From: Litorilituus lipolyticus | GTDB lineage: Bacteria; Pseudomonadota; Gammaproteobacteria; Enterobacterales; Alteromonadaceae | Length of the DNA: 64,000 nt | Direction of reading: 5' to 3' | Assembly: GCF_006439335.1 (NCBI RefSeq) | Contig: NZ_SAWY01000001.1 | Location: 186,001 to 250,000, forward strand | In this document: in pieces, positions 27,487-38,204 of the stretch | Layout of the letters: each line of letters begins with the position of its first letter | Position numbering within the stretch: the first letter of the stretch is position 1 | Position numbers and translations under genes: made by a program | The notes under the pieces: model-generated | Database searches by the model: none | Told to the model about the DNA's origin: nothing | What the model saw: the letters and a program-made list of their open reading frames with translations, nothing else

Positions 27487-29679
27487 TTATAATTTCTGTT
27501 GCTCAAACCAAAGTTCTGGTTTATGAATATAGTAACCTTGAACATACTCAACACCGATTTCATTCAAAAGAGCTTCAATATGCTCATTTTCAACGAACTC
27601 TGCTACCACCTTTTTATTCATAGCTGAGGCTGTTCTTTTAATATTTTCTACAAAAGTTCTATTGATGGCATTACTATCCATATCTCTAACAAAAGCCCCA
27701 TCAATTTTAATGGTGCCAATAGGAAGTTTTTGCAAATAACTAAACGACGATAAGCCACTGCCAAAATCATCTAGCGCAAAACTACAACCAAAGGCAATCA
27801 TGTTATTAATGAAGTACAGTGCTGAATCTAAATGAGTTATTGCAGACGTCTCGGTTATTTCAAAGGAAACAAGCGACGGTTCAACCTTATAGGTTTTGAA
27901 TAGGCCTTTAACATGTTGATATAGCTCCTTGTTAGCAAGAGTTATTCCCGACAAATTAATACTATAGTGGTTACCAGCTTGCTCATTTGCCATACCTTTC
28001 AGCGTATGCTCAATTACCCAATAATCTAATTGCACTATCATGCCGTATTTTTCGGCCGCAGGTATAAACTCTATGGGTGGAACAATATCCCCCTGTTTAT
28101 TTTTCATTCTAACCAAAACTTCAAAATATTTACTATATTCACCCACCATAGATTTAATTTCTTGGCGGTGTAACAATAATCGCTGCTCTTTCAGCGCATC
28201 AACAAGCTCATGAACTGCTTCCATTTCTTTGGCGTGTTTTCGTAACTGTTCATCACTACTTTGATATACTTGAACCCTATCTCTACCTTTTTCTTTCGCT
28301 AAACTAATGGCTTGCCCCAAAGAAGAAAATACCTGTTGAACATCAAATATACTGTTATCAATAATAACCACACCTACGCTTGCAGTAATGTTATTACTTT
28401 GGCTACTTTCTTCTATGTGGGTGTCTTTCAATAAGCATCTAATCTTATTCGCATAATTCTCAGCTTCACTGAATTGTAAGTCAGGTAGTAACATCGCAAA
28501 CTCATCATTTCCTAATCGGCTTAAAACAGCCCCAGTAGGTAAATTTTTTTGCAATATCAGCGATATTTGGTGTAAAAATTTATCACCTACGGTAAAGCCC
28601 ATACTGTTATTAATCACTTGAAATTTATCTAAGTCAATTTTTAACACTACGCCTGATTTATTTGGTGTTTTTGAATTGTTGTTAATAAAGTGAGTAACTT
28701 GTTGTTCAAAATTATTTCTATTTGCTAACCCCGTTAACTGATCATGGCTATCAGCATAGGCCAACTCTTTTTTTACCCGACGATGCTTCTGTATGCCCCG
28801 TTTTTGTTGTCGGTAAAAGCCATAGACAAATGTTGTTAGGATTAGCCAAATAATTAGCGCTTTAGAAAGAGCCTTATTTCTTAAATCGATATTGTATTGA
28901 GGTGATAAACGAATCCCAAGTTGCCAACGTGTATTAGGAATGGGTTTTATATAACTAAAACTATCATAATCAAAATCATTGACTACCATACGGGCATACT
29001 TAACATCTGTTGTTTCGGTTGTTAACTCAATATGACCTCGTTGATCAGAACGCATAAGAAAAAGCTGTTGATGCGGTAATTGATATTGACTCAGAATACC
29101 TATCAATACATTGGGGTTGAATGCAACAAATAGGTATTCATTATTTGCTTCTACACTCGAGAAAGGCTGTAAAATATCAAAATGTACACTGCTTTTACTG
29201 CGATGAAGGAATAAACTCTCTTGAACTCCCGCAGCTAGTGTTGCAGCGATTTCTTCCTCACAATCAGGTAAAAAATTCCCTGTAATATGGGATAAACTGC
29301 CTTGTCCATGTTGGTTAATAAAAGAAAATAAACGTGTATTTTCAATATCATCACGTAGTTTTGTTAATAGCTCCATATACAATTCTTTATTAGCCTCATC
29401 TCCCTGCTCTTTTAATTTCTGAATAATATAAAAATGTTTTTGCTGAAATAAATCAATTTCTAATCGCAATTGGGAAAAGTATTCTAGGTAATCAGATATA
29501 ACTCGATCTGTAACAGACTTCATTAAAGAGTGTTGGTAACTTTGGTGAATTTTATTCGCAGAAAAAGCCTGCCAAATTAACAGCATTAAAATAATAATAC
29601 TGGTTAATACAACAACTCGTTTTGATGAATTAGGCTTCCTTTTCCTCTTGTTATTCAATACTTCTTTCGATTCTTTCAA
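27487..29679 (-). CDS. Membrane GGDEF/EAL c-di-GMP enzyme, cyclase motif degenerate
   Basis: The 730-residue protein has a membrane span at about 21-40, a periplasmic sensor of about 230 residues, a second span near 272-288, then GGDEF and EAL domains. The cyclase motif is G390-N-D-E-F, so the second glycine is Asn and cyclase activity is doubtful. The phosphodiesterase keeps E520 (EVL in place of EAL), the N of SINLSG, EITET, DDFGSG, the K of IKID, the E of AEFVEN and QGYY, so it is probably active. It most likely degrades c-di-GMP in response to a periplasmic signal. The start at 29679 is TTG with GGAT upstream; no ATG lies before the first span. Confidence 0.85.
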   Translation of the reverse strand: MKESKEVLNNKRKRKPNSSKRVVVLTSIIILMLLIWQAFSANKIHQSYQHSLMKSVTDRVISDYLEYFSQLRLEIDLFQQKHFYIIQKLKEQGDEANKELYMELLTKLRDDIENTRLFSFINQHGQGSLSHITGNFLPDCEEEIAATLAAGVQESLFLHRSKSSVHFDILQPFSSVEANNEYLFVAFNPNVLIGILSQYQLPHQQLFLMRSDQRGHIELTTETTDVKYARMVVNDFDYDSFSYIKPIPNTRWQLGIRLSPQYNIDLRNKALSKALIIWLILTTFVYGFYRQQKRGIQKHRRVKKELAYADSHDQLTGLANRNNFEQQVTHFINNNSKTPNKSGVVLKIDLDKFQVINNSMGFTVGDKFLHQISLILQKNLPTGAVLSRLGNDEFAMLLPDLQFSEAENYANKIRCLLKDTHIEESSQSNNITASVGVVIIDNSIFDVQQVFSSLGQAISLAKEKGRDRVQVYQSSDEQLRKHAKEMEAVHELVDALKEQRLLLHRQEIKSMVGEYSKYFEVLVRMKNKQGDIVPPIEFIPAAEKYGMIVQLDYWVIEHTLKGMANEQAGNHYSINLSGITLANKELYQHVKGLFKTYKVEPSLVSFEITETSAITHLDSALYFINNMIAFGCSFALDDFGSGLSSFSYLQKLPIGTIKIDGAFVRDMDSNAINRTFVENIKRTASAMNKKVVAEFVENEHIEALLNEIGVEYVQGYYIHKPELWFEQQKL

Positions 29680-30061
29680 CTAGTATCCAGCAAATAATAA
29701 CTAATAAAGCATTATTAAATATATGCAGAGCTCTTATAATGCGCAAGTGAAATATATAATGAAAAGGCGAGAAATAATCATCTCATTGTTTATATAAAAG
29801 AAGTAAAGACTGACAAACGTTAATAACTCTTTTAGAGCAAAGTTACCCTCACGGATCATGATAGAGTATATGTCCCTTTCTAATCTAGAATAAGACTAAG
29901 GTAATGAAAATGCATTGTAAGCAGAATATTATCGAAATATTAAAGCAAACGAGCAATATTAAGAAGGGAACTGATTTATTGAAGATTAAAGTGACTCTGT
30001 TCCGAGTCACTTTAATCTAATCACTCATAGTTTGTCTTTGAGGTGTTGAGATTAGCTCAAT
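29680..30061. other. Intergenic region between two minus-strand genes
   Basis: These 382 bases hold no well-supported gene. The perfect 14-bp hairpin at 29984-30017 lies 45 bases after the Sel1-gene stop, and the rest must hold the promoter of the GGDEF/EAL gene. A 38-codon plus-strand frame at 29904-30020 is discussed among rejected items. Confidence 0.5.
29984..30017 (-). terminator. Perfect 14-bp hairpin after the Sel1-repeat gene
   Basis: GATTAAAGTGACTC (29984-29997) and GAGTCACTTTAATC (30004-30017) are perfect inverted arms with a 6-base loop. It is placed to end the Sel1-repeat gene. The U-rich side is partly inside the stem, so termination strength is uncertain. Confidence 0.6.
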
Positions 30062-30928
30062 TTAAGGGTACATATGATTTAAGTTATTCCCCATTAACTG
30101 TATAGTTAACCTCTCAAAATCGTCTCTATCCGTTTTAGCGCAACTTAGTATTTCGTCACAAGTTTTACCTATAATTCGTGTACCTGTAGTACCAACTGAA
30201 GCTGGTGGATTATTCCTTAACTCTGCAATAGCATTATCAAAAACCTGCTCTACACTGGGAGCTGAAACAGTAATAACTTCTATGTCATTATCTTCTGGCC
30301 ACTGAATATTGTTCCGTTGTTCTAAAGAGGCAGGTGTATTGGAATTTGACTTGGTTGATGGCGTTGAGGACATACTCGCAATAAAATCAGCTATTTTTGG
30401 ATAATTATCATGATGTATTTTATCATTCGTATATAGGAATTCAGCGTACTTTTGGGCTTTAGTATGTTTAGCTTCCAAGGCTAATGCTAACCACTTATCA
30501 GACTCTTCAACATCTTTATCACCGTATTCACCACTACCGTATGCAAGTGCTAACAAAAAGGCAGATTCAGCATGACCTCTTCTAGCAGCCTTCTTTAAAT
30601 ATTTAATACCGTCATCATGGTCTATAAAATCGGGTTCAAGTAAATAAAACAGGCCGGTACGAAATTGTGCGTAAGTAAATTTATATTTAGCTGCTCTTCG
30701 AAAGTATTTCAGTGATTTATTTAAATCGACTTCTGTTCCATATCCTTGATAATAAAGCTCTCCCATAACGGACGCAGCCAAACTATATTTTCGACTAGCC
30801 AATACTTTCCATTTTTTAAAATACTCAACGCATTGAGCTTCCATACACGCTTCTATTTTTGCTGAATAAGCAAAATTTGTTATCATTATGAGGTAGACAA
30901 ACAAAAATATTTTTACGAATTTCATCAT
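30062..30928 (-). CDS. Secreted Sel1-repeat protein
   Basis: The 288-residue protein has a signal peptide (about 1-22, ending AYSA) and so is probably periplasmic. Residues about 45-165 form Sel1-type (TPR-like) repeats, seen as AASVMGELYYQGYGTEVDL, then the AAKYKFTYAQFRTGLFY and AARRGHAESAFLLALAYGSG units. The C-terminal 120 residues are polar and unlike the repeats; they contain two cysteines (KTCDEILSCAK) that may form a disulfide. Sel1 proteins usually act as protein-binding scaffolds; the partner is unknown. AAGGATTACT precedes the first of two ATGs. Confidence 0.75.
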   Translation of the reverse strand: MMKFVKIFLFVYLIMITNFAYSAKIEACMEAQCVEYFKKWKVLASRKYSLAASVMGELYYQGYGTEVDLNKSLKYFRRAAKYKFTYAQFRTGLFYLLEPDFIDHDDGIKYLKKAARRGHAESAFLLALAYGSGEYGDKDVEESDKWLALALEAKHTKAQKYAEFLYTNDKIHHDNYPKIADFIASMSSTPSTKSNSNTPASLEQRNNIQWPEDNDIEVITVSAPSVEQVFDNAIAELRNNPPASVGTTGTRIIGKTCDEILSCAKTDRDDFERLTIQLMGNNLNHMYP

Positions 30929-31581
30929 AGTAATCCTTTCTTATTAGTTTTAGTTAATTGATGCTATTTAAACAAATCAATTTAATACTTAACTCATCTT
31001 TACTTTAATAAATGCTAAAGCGCTCACAGCTCTTATCAATAAATTTACTTTCTCTACTTTTTTGATTAGCTATTTAGAAGATATATCTTAACAATAGAAC
31101 TCTCACTATTATTGATTGATAAATACACCTTTATAACTCAGCTTTATTTTATTTAACTAAGAAATTAACGCATACAGCTTAAGAACAAGTTTATATAAAC
31201 TGAATAGATAGTGGAGGAACTTTCGAAAATGAAACACTAGAAATATACAATATATCATGATGTTAGTTCCATCTGCACCATTATCTCAAGATAGAATACT
31301 TGTGAAGAAAATACAACAGTTCAATTTTTAAACAGCATAAAACAGATTAAAAAATCATCTATTCCAATTAATTTAACTAAGCTCTTTTTTTAAGGCGAGT
31401 TGCTTTTATGCTATTTTCACTAATACATAGAATGTACTAGCGCATGTTAACAGTGAAATAGAAACAGCAGACTATAATTACAGGTTCAAAATATTAAGAA
31501 AAATTGGGAATTAATTAATCGCCTTGTGGCATAATTAGCACATTATTCGTTTAGAAATACAAGCAAAAACCAAATAATTCA
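30929..31581. other. Long gene-free A+T-rich region before mutS
   Basis: I see no convincing gene, RNA or repeat in these 653 bases. The region must hold divergent promoters for mutS and the Sel1 gene. A GGAGG at about 31213 is followed by ATG-AAA-CAC-TAG, a four-codon dead end, perhaps a remnant. Confidence 0.45.
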
Positions 31582-34167
31582 ATGACAAGTACAAGCCTAG
31601 ATCTTTCCAATCACACCCCGATGATGCGCCAATACCTGACTATTAAAGCAGAGTTTCCTGATATTTTAATATTCTACCGTATGGGCGATTTTTATGAGCT
31701 TTTCTTTGATGATGCCAAAAAAGCTGCAGACTTACTTGACATATCACTTACTGCACGCGGAAAGACTGGGGGTAATGCCATCCCTATGGCGGGGGTTCCC
31801 TACCATGCAGTAGAAAACTACCTTGCCAAGTTAGTCAACTTAGGTGAATCTGTCGCTATATGCGAGCAAGTTGGCGATCCAGCAACAAGCAAAGGTCCCG
31901 TTGAACGTAAAGTTGTGCGTGTAATTACGCCAGGTACTGTTAGTGATGAAGCACTACTTGCAGATAGACAAGATAATTTAATTGTCGCGATATTTGAAAC
32001 AACTGACAAAGTTAAAAAAGTAATTCGCTATGGTTTAGCCTATTTAGACATGACCAGTGGTCGCTTTGTCATCACAGAGCCTGAATCAAATGAACAGCTA
32101 CTCGCAGAGTTACAACGTTTGTCTCCTGCAGAGTTACTTTACAGTGAATCATTCTCAACACCTGAGATAATAAGCCAGCACAAAGGCTTACGTCGACGAC
32201 CAGAATGGGAATTTGATTTAGACACCGCTGTTAATTTATTAAATAAGCAATTTAACACAAAAGAATTAAATGGTTTTGGTGTAACAGAATATCCGTTAGG
32301 TATTGCAGCAGCAGGTTGTTTACTTGCATACGTTAAAGATACCCAGCGCAGTGCTCTGCCTCATATCAGAGCAATAGTTTGTGAGTCTTCGCAAAACGGA
32401 GTGGTACTTGATGCAGCAACGAGAAGGAATTTAGAGCTTACACAAAACCTTCAAGGTGATACAACAAATACTCTGGCAGAAGTGTTAGACAAATCAGCAA
32501 CACCAATGGGCTCTCGTTTATTAAAACGTTGGCTACATTTCCCATTACGCGATTTCAGTATTTTATCAAATAGACAAAATACTGTTAGTACACTCATCGA
32601 ACAAGATTTGATTGGTCAAATTCAACCTTTATTAAAGGGTGTAGGTGATATTGAGCGTATTATCTCACGAATAGCATTACAGTCAGCACGACCGCGAGAT
32701 TTCGCGCGTTTAAGAAATGCCTTGCAACTACTCCCTGAATTACAAATAGTTCTTGCCAACCAATCAGAGTATCTACAGCAATTAGCGCAACATTGTTTAC
32801 CAATTCCCACCATTCAACAATTGCTTGAAGTGGCAATTGTTGAAAACCCACCAGTATTAATTAGAGATGGTGGTGTCATTGCGCCGGGCTATCATGCAGA
32901 GTTAGATGAGTTAAGAGATTTAAGCCAAGGTGCTACAGAATTTTTGGAGCAACTCGAAGAAAAAGAAAAGCAAAGAACTGGCATTAGTTCATTAAAAGTT
33001 GGCTATAACAAAGTCCATGGATTTTTTATAGAAATTAGTCGAAGTGCTGCACATGAAGTGCCCACTGACTACATAAGACGTCAAACCCTTAAAAATAACG
33101 AGCGCTTTATAACTGATGAACTTAAACAACATGAACATAAAGTGTTAAGTGCGCAAAGCAAATTTCTTGCTTTGGAAAAAACACTTTACCAGGAGTTATT
33201 TGAAAAAATTCTACCTGAAATATCAGCACTACAACAATTAGGTCAAGCTATTGCAGAATTAGATGTACTAAATACCTTTGCTGAAAGAGCGCTAACCTTG
33301 AACTACATTAAGCCCAAATTAGTTCATCAAGCAGGGATAGATATTTCTGCTGGTAGACACCCTGTAGTAGAGCAAATGACGCAAGAAGCATTTATTGCCA
33401 ATCCGGTATTGCTCACCGAGCAACGAAAAATGCTGATAATTACTGGCCCAAATATGGGGGGTAAATCAACCTATATGCGTCAAACAGCATTAATAGTGCT
33501 ACTAGCACACATTGGTTGCTTTGTGCCTGCTGAACAAGCCACAATAGGTTTGGTAGATAGAATATTCACTCGCATTGGCGCATCTGACGATCTGGCGAGT
33601 GGCCGCTCAACCTTTATGGTAGAAATGACAGAAACTGCTAATATTTTACATAATGCAACAGACAAAAGCTTAGTATTACTTGATGAAATAGGTCGAGGAA
33701 CAAGTACTTATGATGGTTTATCTTTAGCTTGGGCGTGTGCAGAGTTACTGGCATTAAAAACCAAAGCATTCACGCTTTTTGCTAGTCATTATTTCGAATT
33801 AACTTTACTCGCTGACCAAATTGATACCTTAGCCAATGTTCATTTAGATGCCGTAGAGCATGATGATAATATCATTTTCATGCACGCAGTGCAGGAAGGC
33901 GCTGCCAGTAAGAGTTTTGGTCTTCAAGTCGCCCAACTTGCAGGTGTGCCTAAAGCAGTTATTCAAAGGGCAAAACAACGCTTAACTGAGCTAGAAAACC
34001 AGCAAGCACCAACAATATTGCCTAAGCAAAGTGAGCAATCTACTCAGTTATCATTGATAAGTCAGGAACATCCGATTATCGACACAATTAAGAATACTGA
34101 TATAAATGATTTATCTCCAAGACAAGCGCTTGATTTACTTTTTCAATTAAAAAGCCAAATAGAGTAG
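31582..34167 (+). CDS. mutS: DNA mismatch repair protein MutS
   Basis: MutS recognises base mismatches and recruits MutL. The 861-residue protein is complete. It has the mismatch-probing F37-Y38-E39 in [12 protein letters not shown], core and lever domains, Walker [10 protein letters not shown] (622-630), the [12 protein letters not shown]alker B region and the C-terminal helix-turn-helix [18 protein letters not shown]. It is convergent with rpoS, the classic mutS-rpoS linkage of gammaproteobacteria, and a shared terminator separates them. Confidence 0.98.
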   Translation: MTSTSLDLSNHTPMMRQYLTIKAEFPDILIFYRMGDFYELFFDDAKKAADLLDISLTARGKTGGNAIPMAGVPYHAVENYLAKLVNLGESVAICEQVGDPATSKGPVERKVVRVITPGTVSDEALLADRQDNLIVAIFETTDKVKKVIRYGLAYLDMTSGRFVITEPESNEQLLAELQRLSPAELLYSESFSTPEIISQHKGLRRRPEWEFDLDTAVNLLNKQFNTKELNGFGVTEYPLGIAAAGCLLAYVKDTQRSALPHIRAIVCESSQNGVVLDAATRRNLELTQNLQGDTTNTLAEVLDKSATPMGSRLLKRWLHFPLRDFSILSNRQNTVSTLIEQDLIGQIQPLLKGVGDIERIISRIALQSARPRDFARLRNALQLLPELQIVLANQSEYLQQLAQHCLPIPTIQQLLEVAIVENPPVLIRDGGVIAPGYHAELDELRDLSQGATEFLEQLEEKEKQRTGISSLKVGYNKVHGFFIEISRSAAHEVPTDYIRRQTLKNNERFITDELKQHEHKVLSAQSKFLALEKTLYQELFEKILPEISALQQLGQAIAELDVLNTFAERALTLNYIKPKLVHQAGIDISAGRHPVVEQMTQEAFIANPVLLTEQRKMLIITGPNMGGKSTYMRQTALIVLLAHIGCFVPAEQATIGLVDRIFTRIGASDDLASGRSTFMVEMTETANILHNATDKSLVLLDEIGRGTSTYDGLSLAWACAELLALKTKAFTLFASHYFELTLLADQIDTLANVHLDAVEHDDNIIFMHAVQEGAASKSFGLQVAQLAGVPKAVIQRAKQRLTELENQQAPTILPKQSEQSTQLSLISQEHPIIDTIKNTDINDLSPRQALDLLFQLKSQIE

Positions 34168-34207
34168 TTTTTAAAAGATAATAAACTTATTAATATTTGC
34201 TAAACAA

Positions 34208-34238
34208 AAAAGCTATCGATCGAAGATCAATAGCTTTT
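34208..34238. terminator. Bidirectional terminator between mutS and rpoS
   Basis: AAAAGCTAT (34208-34216) pairs with ATAGCTTTT (34230-34238), and after one mismatch GATC (34218-34221) pairs with GATC (34225-34228) around a 3-base loop. The A and T flanks give U tracts in both directions. Confidence 0.85.
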
Positions 34239-34265
34239 AATAAATTTTAAACTTTGCTGTTAATG

Positions 34266-35174
34266 CTATTGTTGGAAAATAGCTTCTATCGACAAATTCT
34301 GTTGACTTAAAATATCACGTAAACGTTTAAGCGCTTCAACTTGAATTTGACGAACACGTTCTCTCGTTAAGCCTATTTCACTGCCAACATCTTCTAATGT
34401 TGCGGCTTCGTAGCCCATTAAACCAAAACGTCTTGCTAACACTTCACGTTGTTTTGAGTTCAACTCATTTAACCAGTGAATAATGTTATTACTCATATCT
34501 TCAGACTGTAGGTCACCCTCAGGGCCACTACTTTTTTCATCCGCTATAACATCAAGTAACGCTTTATCAGAATCACCTGCAAATGGTGTATCTACAGATG
34601 CAATGCGTTCATTTAACCGAAGCATTTTATTAACATCGCTAACAGGTTTGTCTAAGTGTTCAGCAATATCTTCAGCGGTAGGCTCATGATCAAGCTTTTG
34701 TACAAGCTCACGAGATGCGCGTAAATAAATATTAAGTTCTTTAACTACATGGATGGGTAAACGTATGGTACGTGTTTGATTCATGATTGCGCGTTCTATC
34801 GTTTGACGTATCCACCATGTTGCGTAGGTAGAGAAGCGAAAGCCTCTTTCTGGGTCAAATTTTTCAACGGCTCTTATTAGGCCTAGATTACCTTCTTCAA
34901 TTAAATCAAGTAAGGGTAATCCACGGTTGTTGTATCGTCTGGCAATTTTTACAACTAAGCGTAAATTGCTTTCGATCATACGTTTTCGGGCAGCCTCGTC
35001 GCCTTTTAATGACAAACGAGAGAAATAAACTTCTTCCTCTGCTGATAATAGAGGCGAAAAACCAATTTCGCTTAAATATATCTGAGTTGCATCTAGGTTA
35101 GATGAAACTTCTTCCTTTGATATTACAGTTGCTTCTTCAGCTTCAACGTTTTTTTCTTCTTTTAATGTGACCAT
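34266..35174 (-). CDS. rpoS: Stationary-phase sigma factor RpoS
   Basis: RpoS directs RNA polymerase to general stress and stationary-phase genes. The 302-residue protein has region 1.2 ([21 protein letters not shown]), region 2 ([20 protein letters not shown] with [20 protein letters not shown]), region 3 and region 4 ([20 protein letters not shown]). The N-terminal 30 residues are shorter and more acidic than in E. coli. ATG at 35174 follows GGGAG. It is the last gene of the ftsB-to-rpoS run, 92 bases after nlpD; in relatives the main rpoS promoter lies inside nlpD. Confidence 0.97.
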   Translation of the reverse strand: MVTLKEEKNVEAEEATVISKEEVSSNLDATQIYLSEIGFSPLLSAEEEVYFSRLSLKGDEAARKRMIESNLRLVVKIARRYNNRGLPLLDLIEEGNLGLIRAVEKFDPERGFRFSTYATWWIRQTIERAIMNQTRTIRLPIHVVKELNIYLRASRELVQKLDHEPTAEDIAEHLDKPVSDVNKMLRLNERIASVDTPFAGDSDKALLDVIADEKSSGPEGDLQSEDMSNNIIHWLNELNSKQREVLARRFGLMGYEAATLEDVGSEIGLTRERVRQIQVEALKRLRDILSQQNLSIEAIFQQ

Positions 35175-35266
35175 GCTTATCTCCCATCAATAGCAAAGCT
35201 TAAATTAATACCTAAATATTCACGATAACTCCGACTTTTAATTATTGTTTTAGTTGTTATTTAATT

Positions 35267-36196
35267 TTATTGTTTTTTTGGTAAATACTTTAACGGGTTA
35301 ACTGATTTACCACGAAATCTAATTTCAAAATGAAGCATGACCTGATCCGCATCAGTATCTCCCATTTTAGCAATCACATCACCAGATTTAACTTTCTGCT
35401 GCTCTTTAACCAATATCCGGTCATTATGAGCATAGGCACTTAGGTAATCATCATTATGTTTTATTATAATGAGCTTGCCGTAACCTCTTAGCGCATTACC
35501 GGCATAAACTACCTTTCCTTCTGCGGCAGCCTTAATGTTGGTACCGCGTTGACCTGCAATATTTAACCCTTTATTACCTTGTATTTGATTCGAAAAATAC
35601 TCAATAACTTTACCTCTTACTGGCCATTGCCAACGCTTCACTTTCTGAGAAAATTTTGCGCTAGGTTTCGCTACTTTTTTTGAGGTTTTTTGAACCCTTA
35701 CATTTTTACCATACGCCTGCTTTTTAGACGATGCAAGTACCTTTTCACTACCTTTTTCACTGGTAAGAGTAGAGTTATTAGTCGAATTTTTAGTCAAAGT
35801 CTTGCTATGACTAGCCTTAGAAGATTTTTTACTATTTTTTGAAGTGAGTAATATTTTTTGACCGGGAAAAATACGATAAGGAGGTGAGATGTTATTCAGT
35901 TTTGCTATATGTCTAACATCTGTGTTCGCTCGCCATGAGATGGAATATAACGTTTCTCCTTTTTTTACGGTGTATTCAGCGCCTTGTATAGAATTTTTAA
36001 CTCGATCTTTTAACGGAGCATTGCTACTAATCCCGACCACCGGCGCAGGGGTTTCCCGACTAGAGCAGCCTAATAGAACCGAAAAAATAATGATGTAACA
36101 AAATATATCGAGGTAAGATCTTGTCAACGTAATAACTGTCCTTTTAGGGTTACTCTTGTAATCAACGAACTTCCTTTTAAAAATTTTTATGCACAT
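35267..36196 (-). CDS. nlpD: NlpD-type murein hydrolase activator lipoprotein
   Basis: NlpD activates the septal amidase AmiC. The protein has a lipobox LLGC (C44), a LysM domain (about 75-118, YTVKKGETLYSISW), a low-complexity S/K linker and a C-terminal LytM (M23) domain. The LytM metal site is degenerate: GLNIAG in place of GIDIAG, and MLHFEIR in place of HLHFEIR. This fits a non-catalytic activator. The N-terminus is long for a lipoprotein signal. A TTG at 36127 with AAGGA upstream would put the cysteine at position 21 and may be the true start. It follows yqaA by 30 bases. Confidence 0.9.
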   Translation of the reverse strand: MCIKIFKRKFVDYKSNPKRTVITLTRSYLDIFCYIIIFSVLLGCSSRETPAPVVGISSNAPLKDRVKNSIQGAEYTVKKGETLYSISWRANTDVRHIAKLNNISPPYRIFPGQKILLTSKNSKKSSKASHSKTLTKNSTNNSTLTSEKGSEKVLASSKKQAYGKNVRVQKTSKKVAKPSAKFSQKVKRWQWPVRGKVIEYFSNQIQGNKGLNIAGQRGTNIKAAAEGKVVYAGNALRGYGKLIIIKHNDDYLSAYAHNDRILVKEQQKVKSGDVIAKMGDTDADQVMLHFEIRFRGKSVNPLKYLPKKQ

Positions 36197-36226
36197 AAAT
36201 AGAATACTTACCCATATAGCGATAAC

Positions 36227-36805
36227 TTATCTCAATATTAAGTAAGCAATAATGATAATCGCTACAAGGCTCCAGCCAAGCACATCCACCCACTGTCGCA
36301 GCTTCTTTTCCATGGTTGCACCTCCCCATTTTATCAAGCCCGCCACTAAAAAGAATCGCATACCACGACCAATAGCAGAAGCTAATAAAAAAGGTAAAAA
36401 TGCCATGTGTAAAAAGCCTGCACTGACAGTAAAAAGTTTATAAGGAATGGGAGAGAAACCGGCAATAAAAACTACCCAAACTCCCCAAGTAGCAAACCAG
36501 TCCATAGCAACATCAAACTTTTCCTGATAACCAAACTCAGTGATAAGGGGCTGAATCCATGGTTCAAACATCCAATAGCCTAAGAGGTAACCAACCATAC
36601 CACCAATAATTGAAGAAACAGTGGTTAACGTTGCTAAATGCCAAGCACGCTTAGGTTTAGCTAACACCATAGGGGCTAACAACACATCTGGAGGAATAGG
36701 GAAAAAGACTGACTCTGCAAAAGTAATTACCGATAACATAGCTGGGGCAAACTTATGCTCAGCCCATTTAAGGGTCCAGTCATATAAGGCGGAAAAGATC
36801 TTCAC
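36227..36805 (-). CDS. yqaA: YqaA-family DedA-like membrane protein
   Basis: The 192-residue inner-membrane protein belongs to the SNARE-associated/DedA superfamily, YqaA branch. It shows several hydrophobic spans and the two conserved re-entrant signatures FAESVFFPIPPDVLL (29-43) and GFSPIPYKLFTVSAG. DedA relatives are thought to move lipids or protons; the substrate is not known. The start is GTG at 36805, overlapping the pcm stop by one base, with AGGAG upstream. It sits between pcm and nlpD as in related marine genera. Confidence 0.85.
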   Translation of the reverse strand: MKIFSALYDWTLKWAEHKFAPAMLSVITFAESVFFPIPPDVLLAPMVLAKPKRAWHLATLTTVSSIIGGMVGYLLGYWMFEPWIQPLITEFGYQEKFDVAMDWFATWGVWVVFIAGFSPIPYKLFTVSAGFLHMAFLPFLLASAIGRGMRFFLVAGLIKWGGATMEKKLRQWVDVLGWSLVAIIIIAYLILR

Positions 36806-37458
36806 TACAATAAATCTCCTGGTACTAACGGCACAAACCGCACTGCTTCTATTTGCTGTTCGCTATAGTTATCACCTTCTCTGGTAATAATTTTAAGTAT
36901 TTGTGTTTGTTCACCTACAGGGATCACTAACCGACCTCCATCAGCTAATTGTTCTAATAGTGCTTGAGGCACTTGAGTCGGCGCAGCCGTTACTATAATG
37001 GCATCAAATGGTGCTTTACTCGCCCAGCCTAACCAACCATCTCCATGTTTCATCGAAACATTATGTAAGTCCATCGCTCTTAAGCAGCGTTTAGCCTGCC
37101 ATTGCAAAGACTTTATTCGCTCAACTGAAAAAACTTTATCAGTTAATTGCGCTAATATTGAAGTTTGATAGCCTGATCCTGTACCGATTTCTAAAATACT
37201 ATTTGGTCTACCATTGGCAAGCAATAATTCAGACATTTTCGCTACTATGTATGGCTGAGAAATGGTTTGTCCCTGACCAATTGGCAATGCGGTATTATCA
37301 TAAGCCTTATGGGCAAGTATTTCTGGCACAAATATATGACGAGGAGATTGAGCAATGGCCGTTAACACTTCAGGGTTTACAATACCTTCTTGCTGAAGTT
37401 TTTGAGCCAATAGCTCGCCACTTCGTTTTGATTTTCCACTCACGCGACTTGAAATCAT
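36805..37458 (-). CDS. pcm: Protein-L-isoaspartate O-methyltransferase
   Basis: Pcm methylates isoaspartyl residues so that aged proteins can revert to aspartate. The 217-residue protein shows the AdoMet loop [12 protein letters not shown] (88-99), the substrate-binding stretch [16 protein letters not shown] (60-75) and the C-terminal LVIPVG. Its ATG overlaps the surE stop (ATGA), indicating translational coupling. Confidence 0.96.
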   Translation of the reverse strand: MISSRVSGKSKRSGELLAQKLQQEGIVNPEVLTAIAQSPRHIFVPEILAHKAYDNTALPIGQGQTISQPYIVAKMSELLLANGRPNSILEIGTGSGYQTSILAQLTDKVFSVERIKSLQWQAKRCLRAMDLHNVSMKHGDGWLGWASKAPFDAIIVTAAPTQVPQALLEQLADGGRLVIPVGEQTQILKIITREGDNYSEQQIEAVRFVPLVPGDLL

Positions 37459-38204
37459 AAATCTAGCTCACTTAGCCACTGCTTAATTGGCTCTATACTT
37501 CTATGTGCTGTCATATCAACGGTTAATGGCGTAACTGAGGCATATCCCTGTGCAATCGCATTAAAATCTGTGCCTTCTCCACCATCTAACTCTTCACCTA
37601 ATAAGCCATACCAATAGATGTCTCTTTGCCAAGGATCTTGCATCTTTTGCATACTTTCCGCTTTATGACGGTGCCCTAAACGAGTCACTTTAATCCCTTT
37701 AAGCTCTGAAAGTGGAATATCAGGTACATTAATATTCAATATTTGATCGGCGGGTAAAGGGTGGGATTTTAAGCGCTTAATCACTTTTGCAGCAACAACA
37801 GCCGCTGTTTGATAATGCTTTTCATATTTACCCACAAGTGAAACTGCAACGGCAGGCATCCCCATATGACGCCCCTCGGTGGCAGCAGCCACAGTGCCAG
37901 AATACAAGGTATCATCGCCTAAATTAGCGCCTTTATTAATACCGGCTACCACCAGATCAGCATCTTTCACTAATTGACTAATGCCTAAATGAACAGAATC
38001 AGTTGGTGTGCCATTGACTGAAACAAAACCATTATCAAGGGTTTGCGCCCTTAAGGGGTTCAACAAAGTTAAAGAGTTACTCGCACCACTACAATTTCTA
38101 TCTGGGGCGACTACTGAAACATCAAAGCTCTTGCTCAGTTCTTGATAGAGCACTTTAATACCCAAAGCATGTACACCATCATCATTACTTAATAGTATTT
38201 TCAT
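37455..38204 (-). CDS. surE: 5'/3'-nucleotidase SurE
   Basis: SurE is a metal-dependent nucleotidase linked to stationary-phase survival. The 249-residue protein begins [10 protein letters not shown] with metal ligands D8 and D9, followed by the conserved [13 protein letters not shown] (36-48) and [20 protein letters not shown]. It overlaps truD by one base (TAATG) and pcm by four, so the three are tightly coupled. Confidence 0.96.
   Translation of the reverse strand: MKILLSNDDGVHALGIKVLYQELSKSFDVSVVAPDRNCSGASNSLTLLNPLRAQTLDNGFVSVNGTPTDSVHLGISQLVKDADLVVAGINKGANLGDDTLYSGTVAAATEGRHMGMPAVAVSLVGKYEKHYQTAAVVAAKVIKRLKSHPLPADQILNINVPDIPLSELKGIKVTRLGHRHKAESMQKMQDPWQRDIYWYGLLGEELDGGEGTDFNAIAQGYASVTPLTVDMTAHRSIEPIKQWLSELDL

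Noticed and set aside
29904..30020. A 38-codon plus-strand frame with AAGG upstream, ending in the 14-bp hairpin
   Set aside because: Low-complexity K/I-rich sequence with no family likeness; the last third is simply the hairpin read as codons. Kept only as a note in the hairpin finding.
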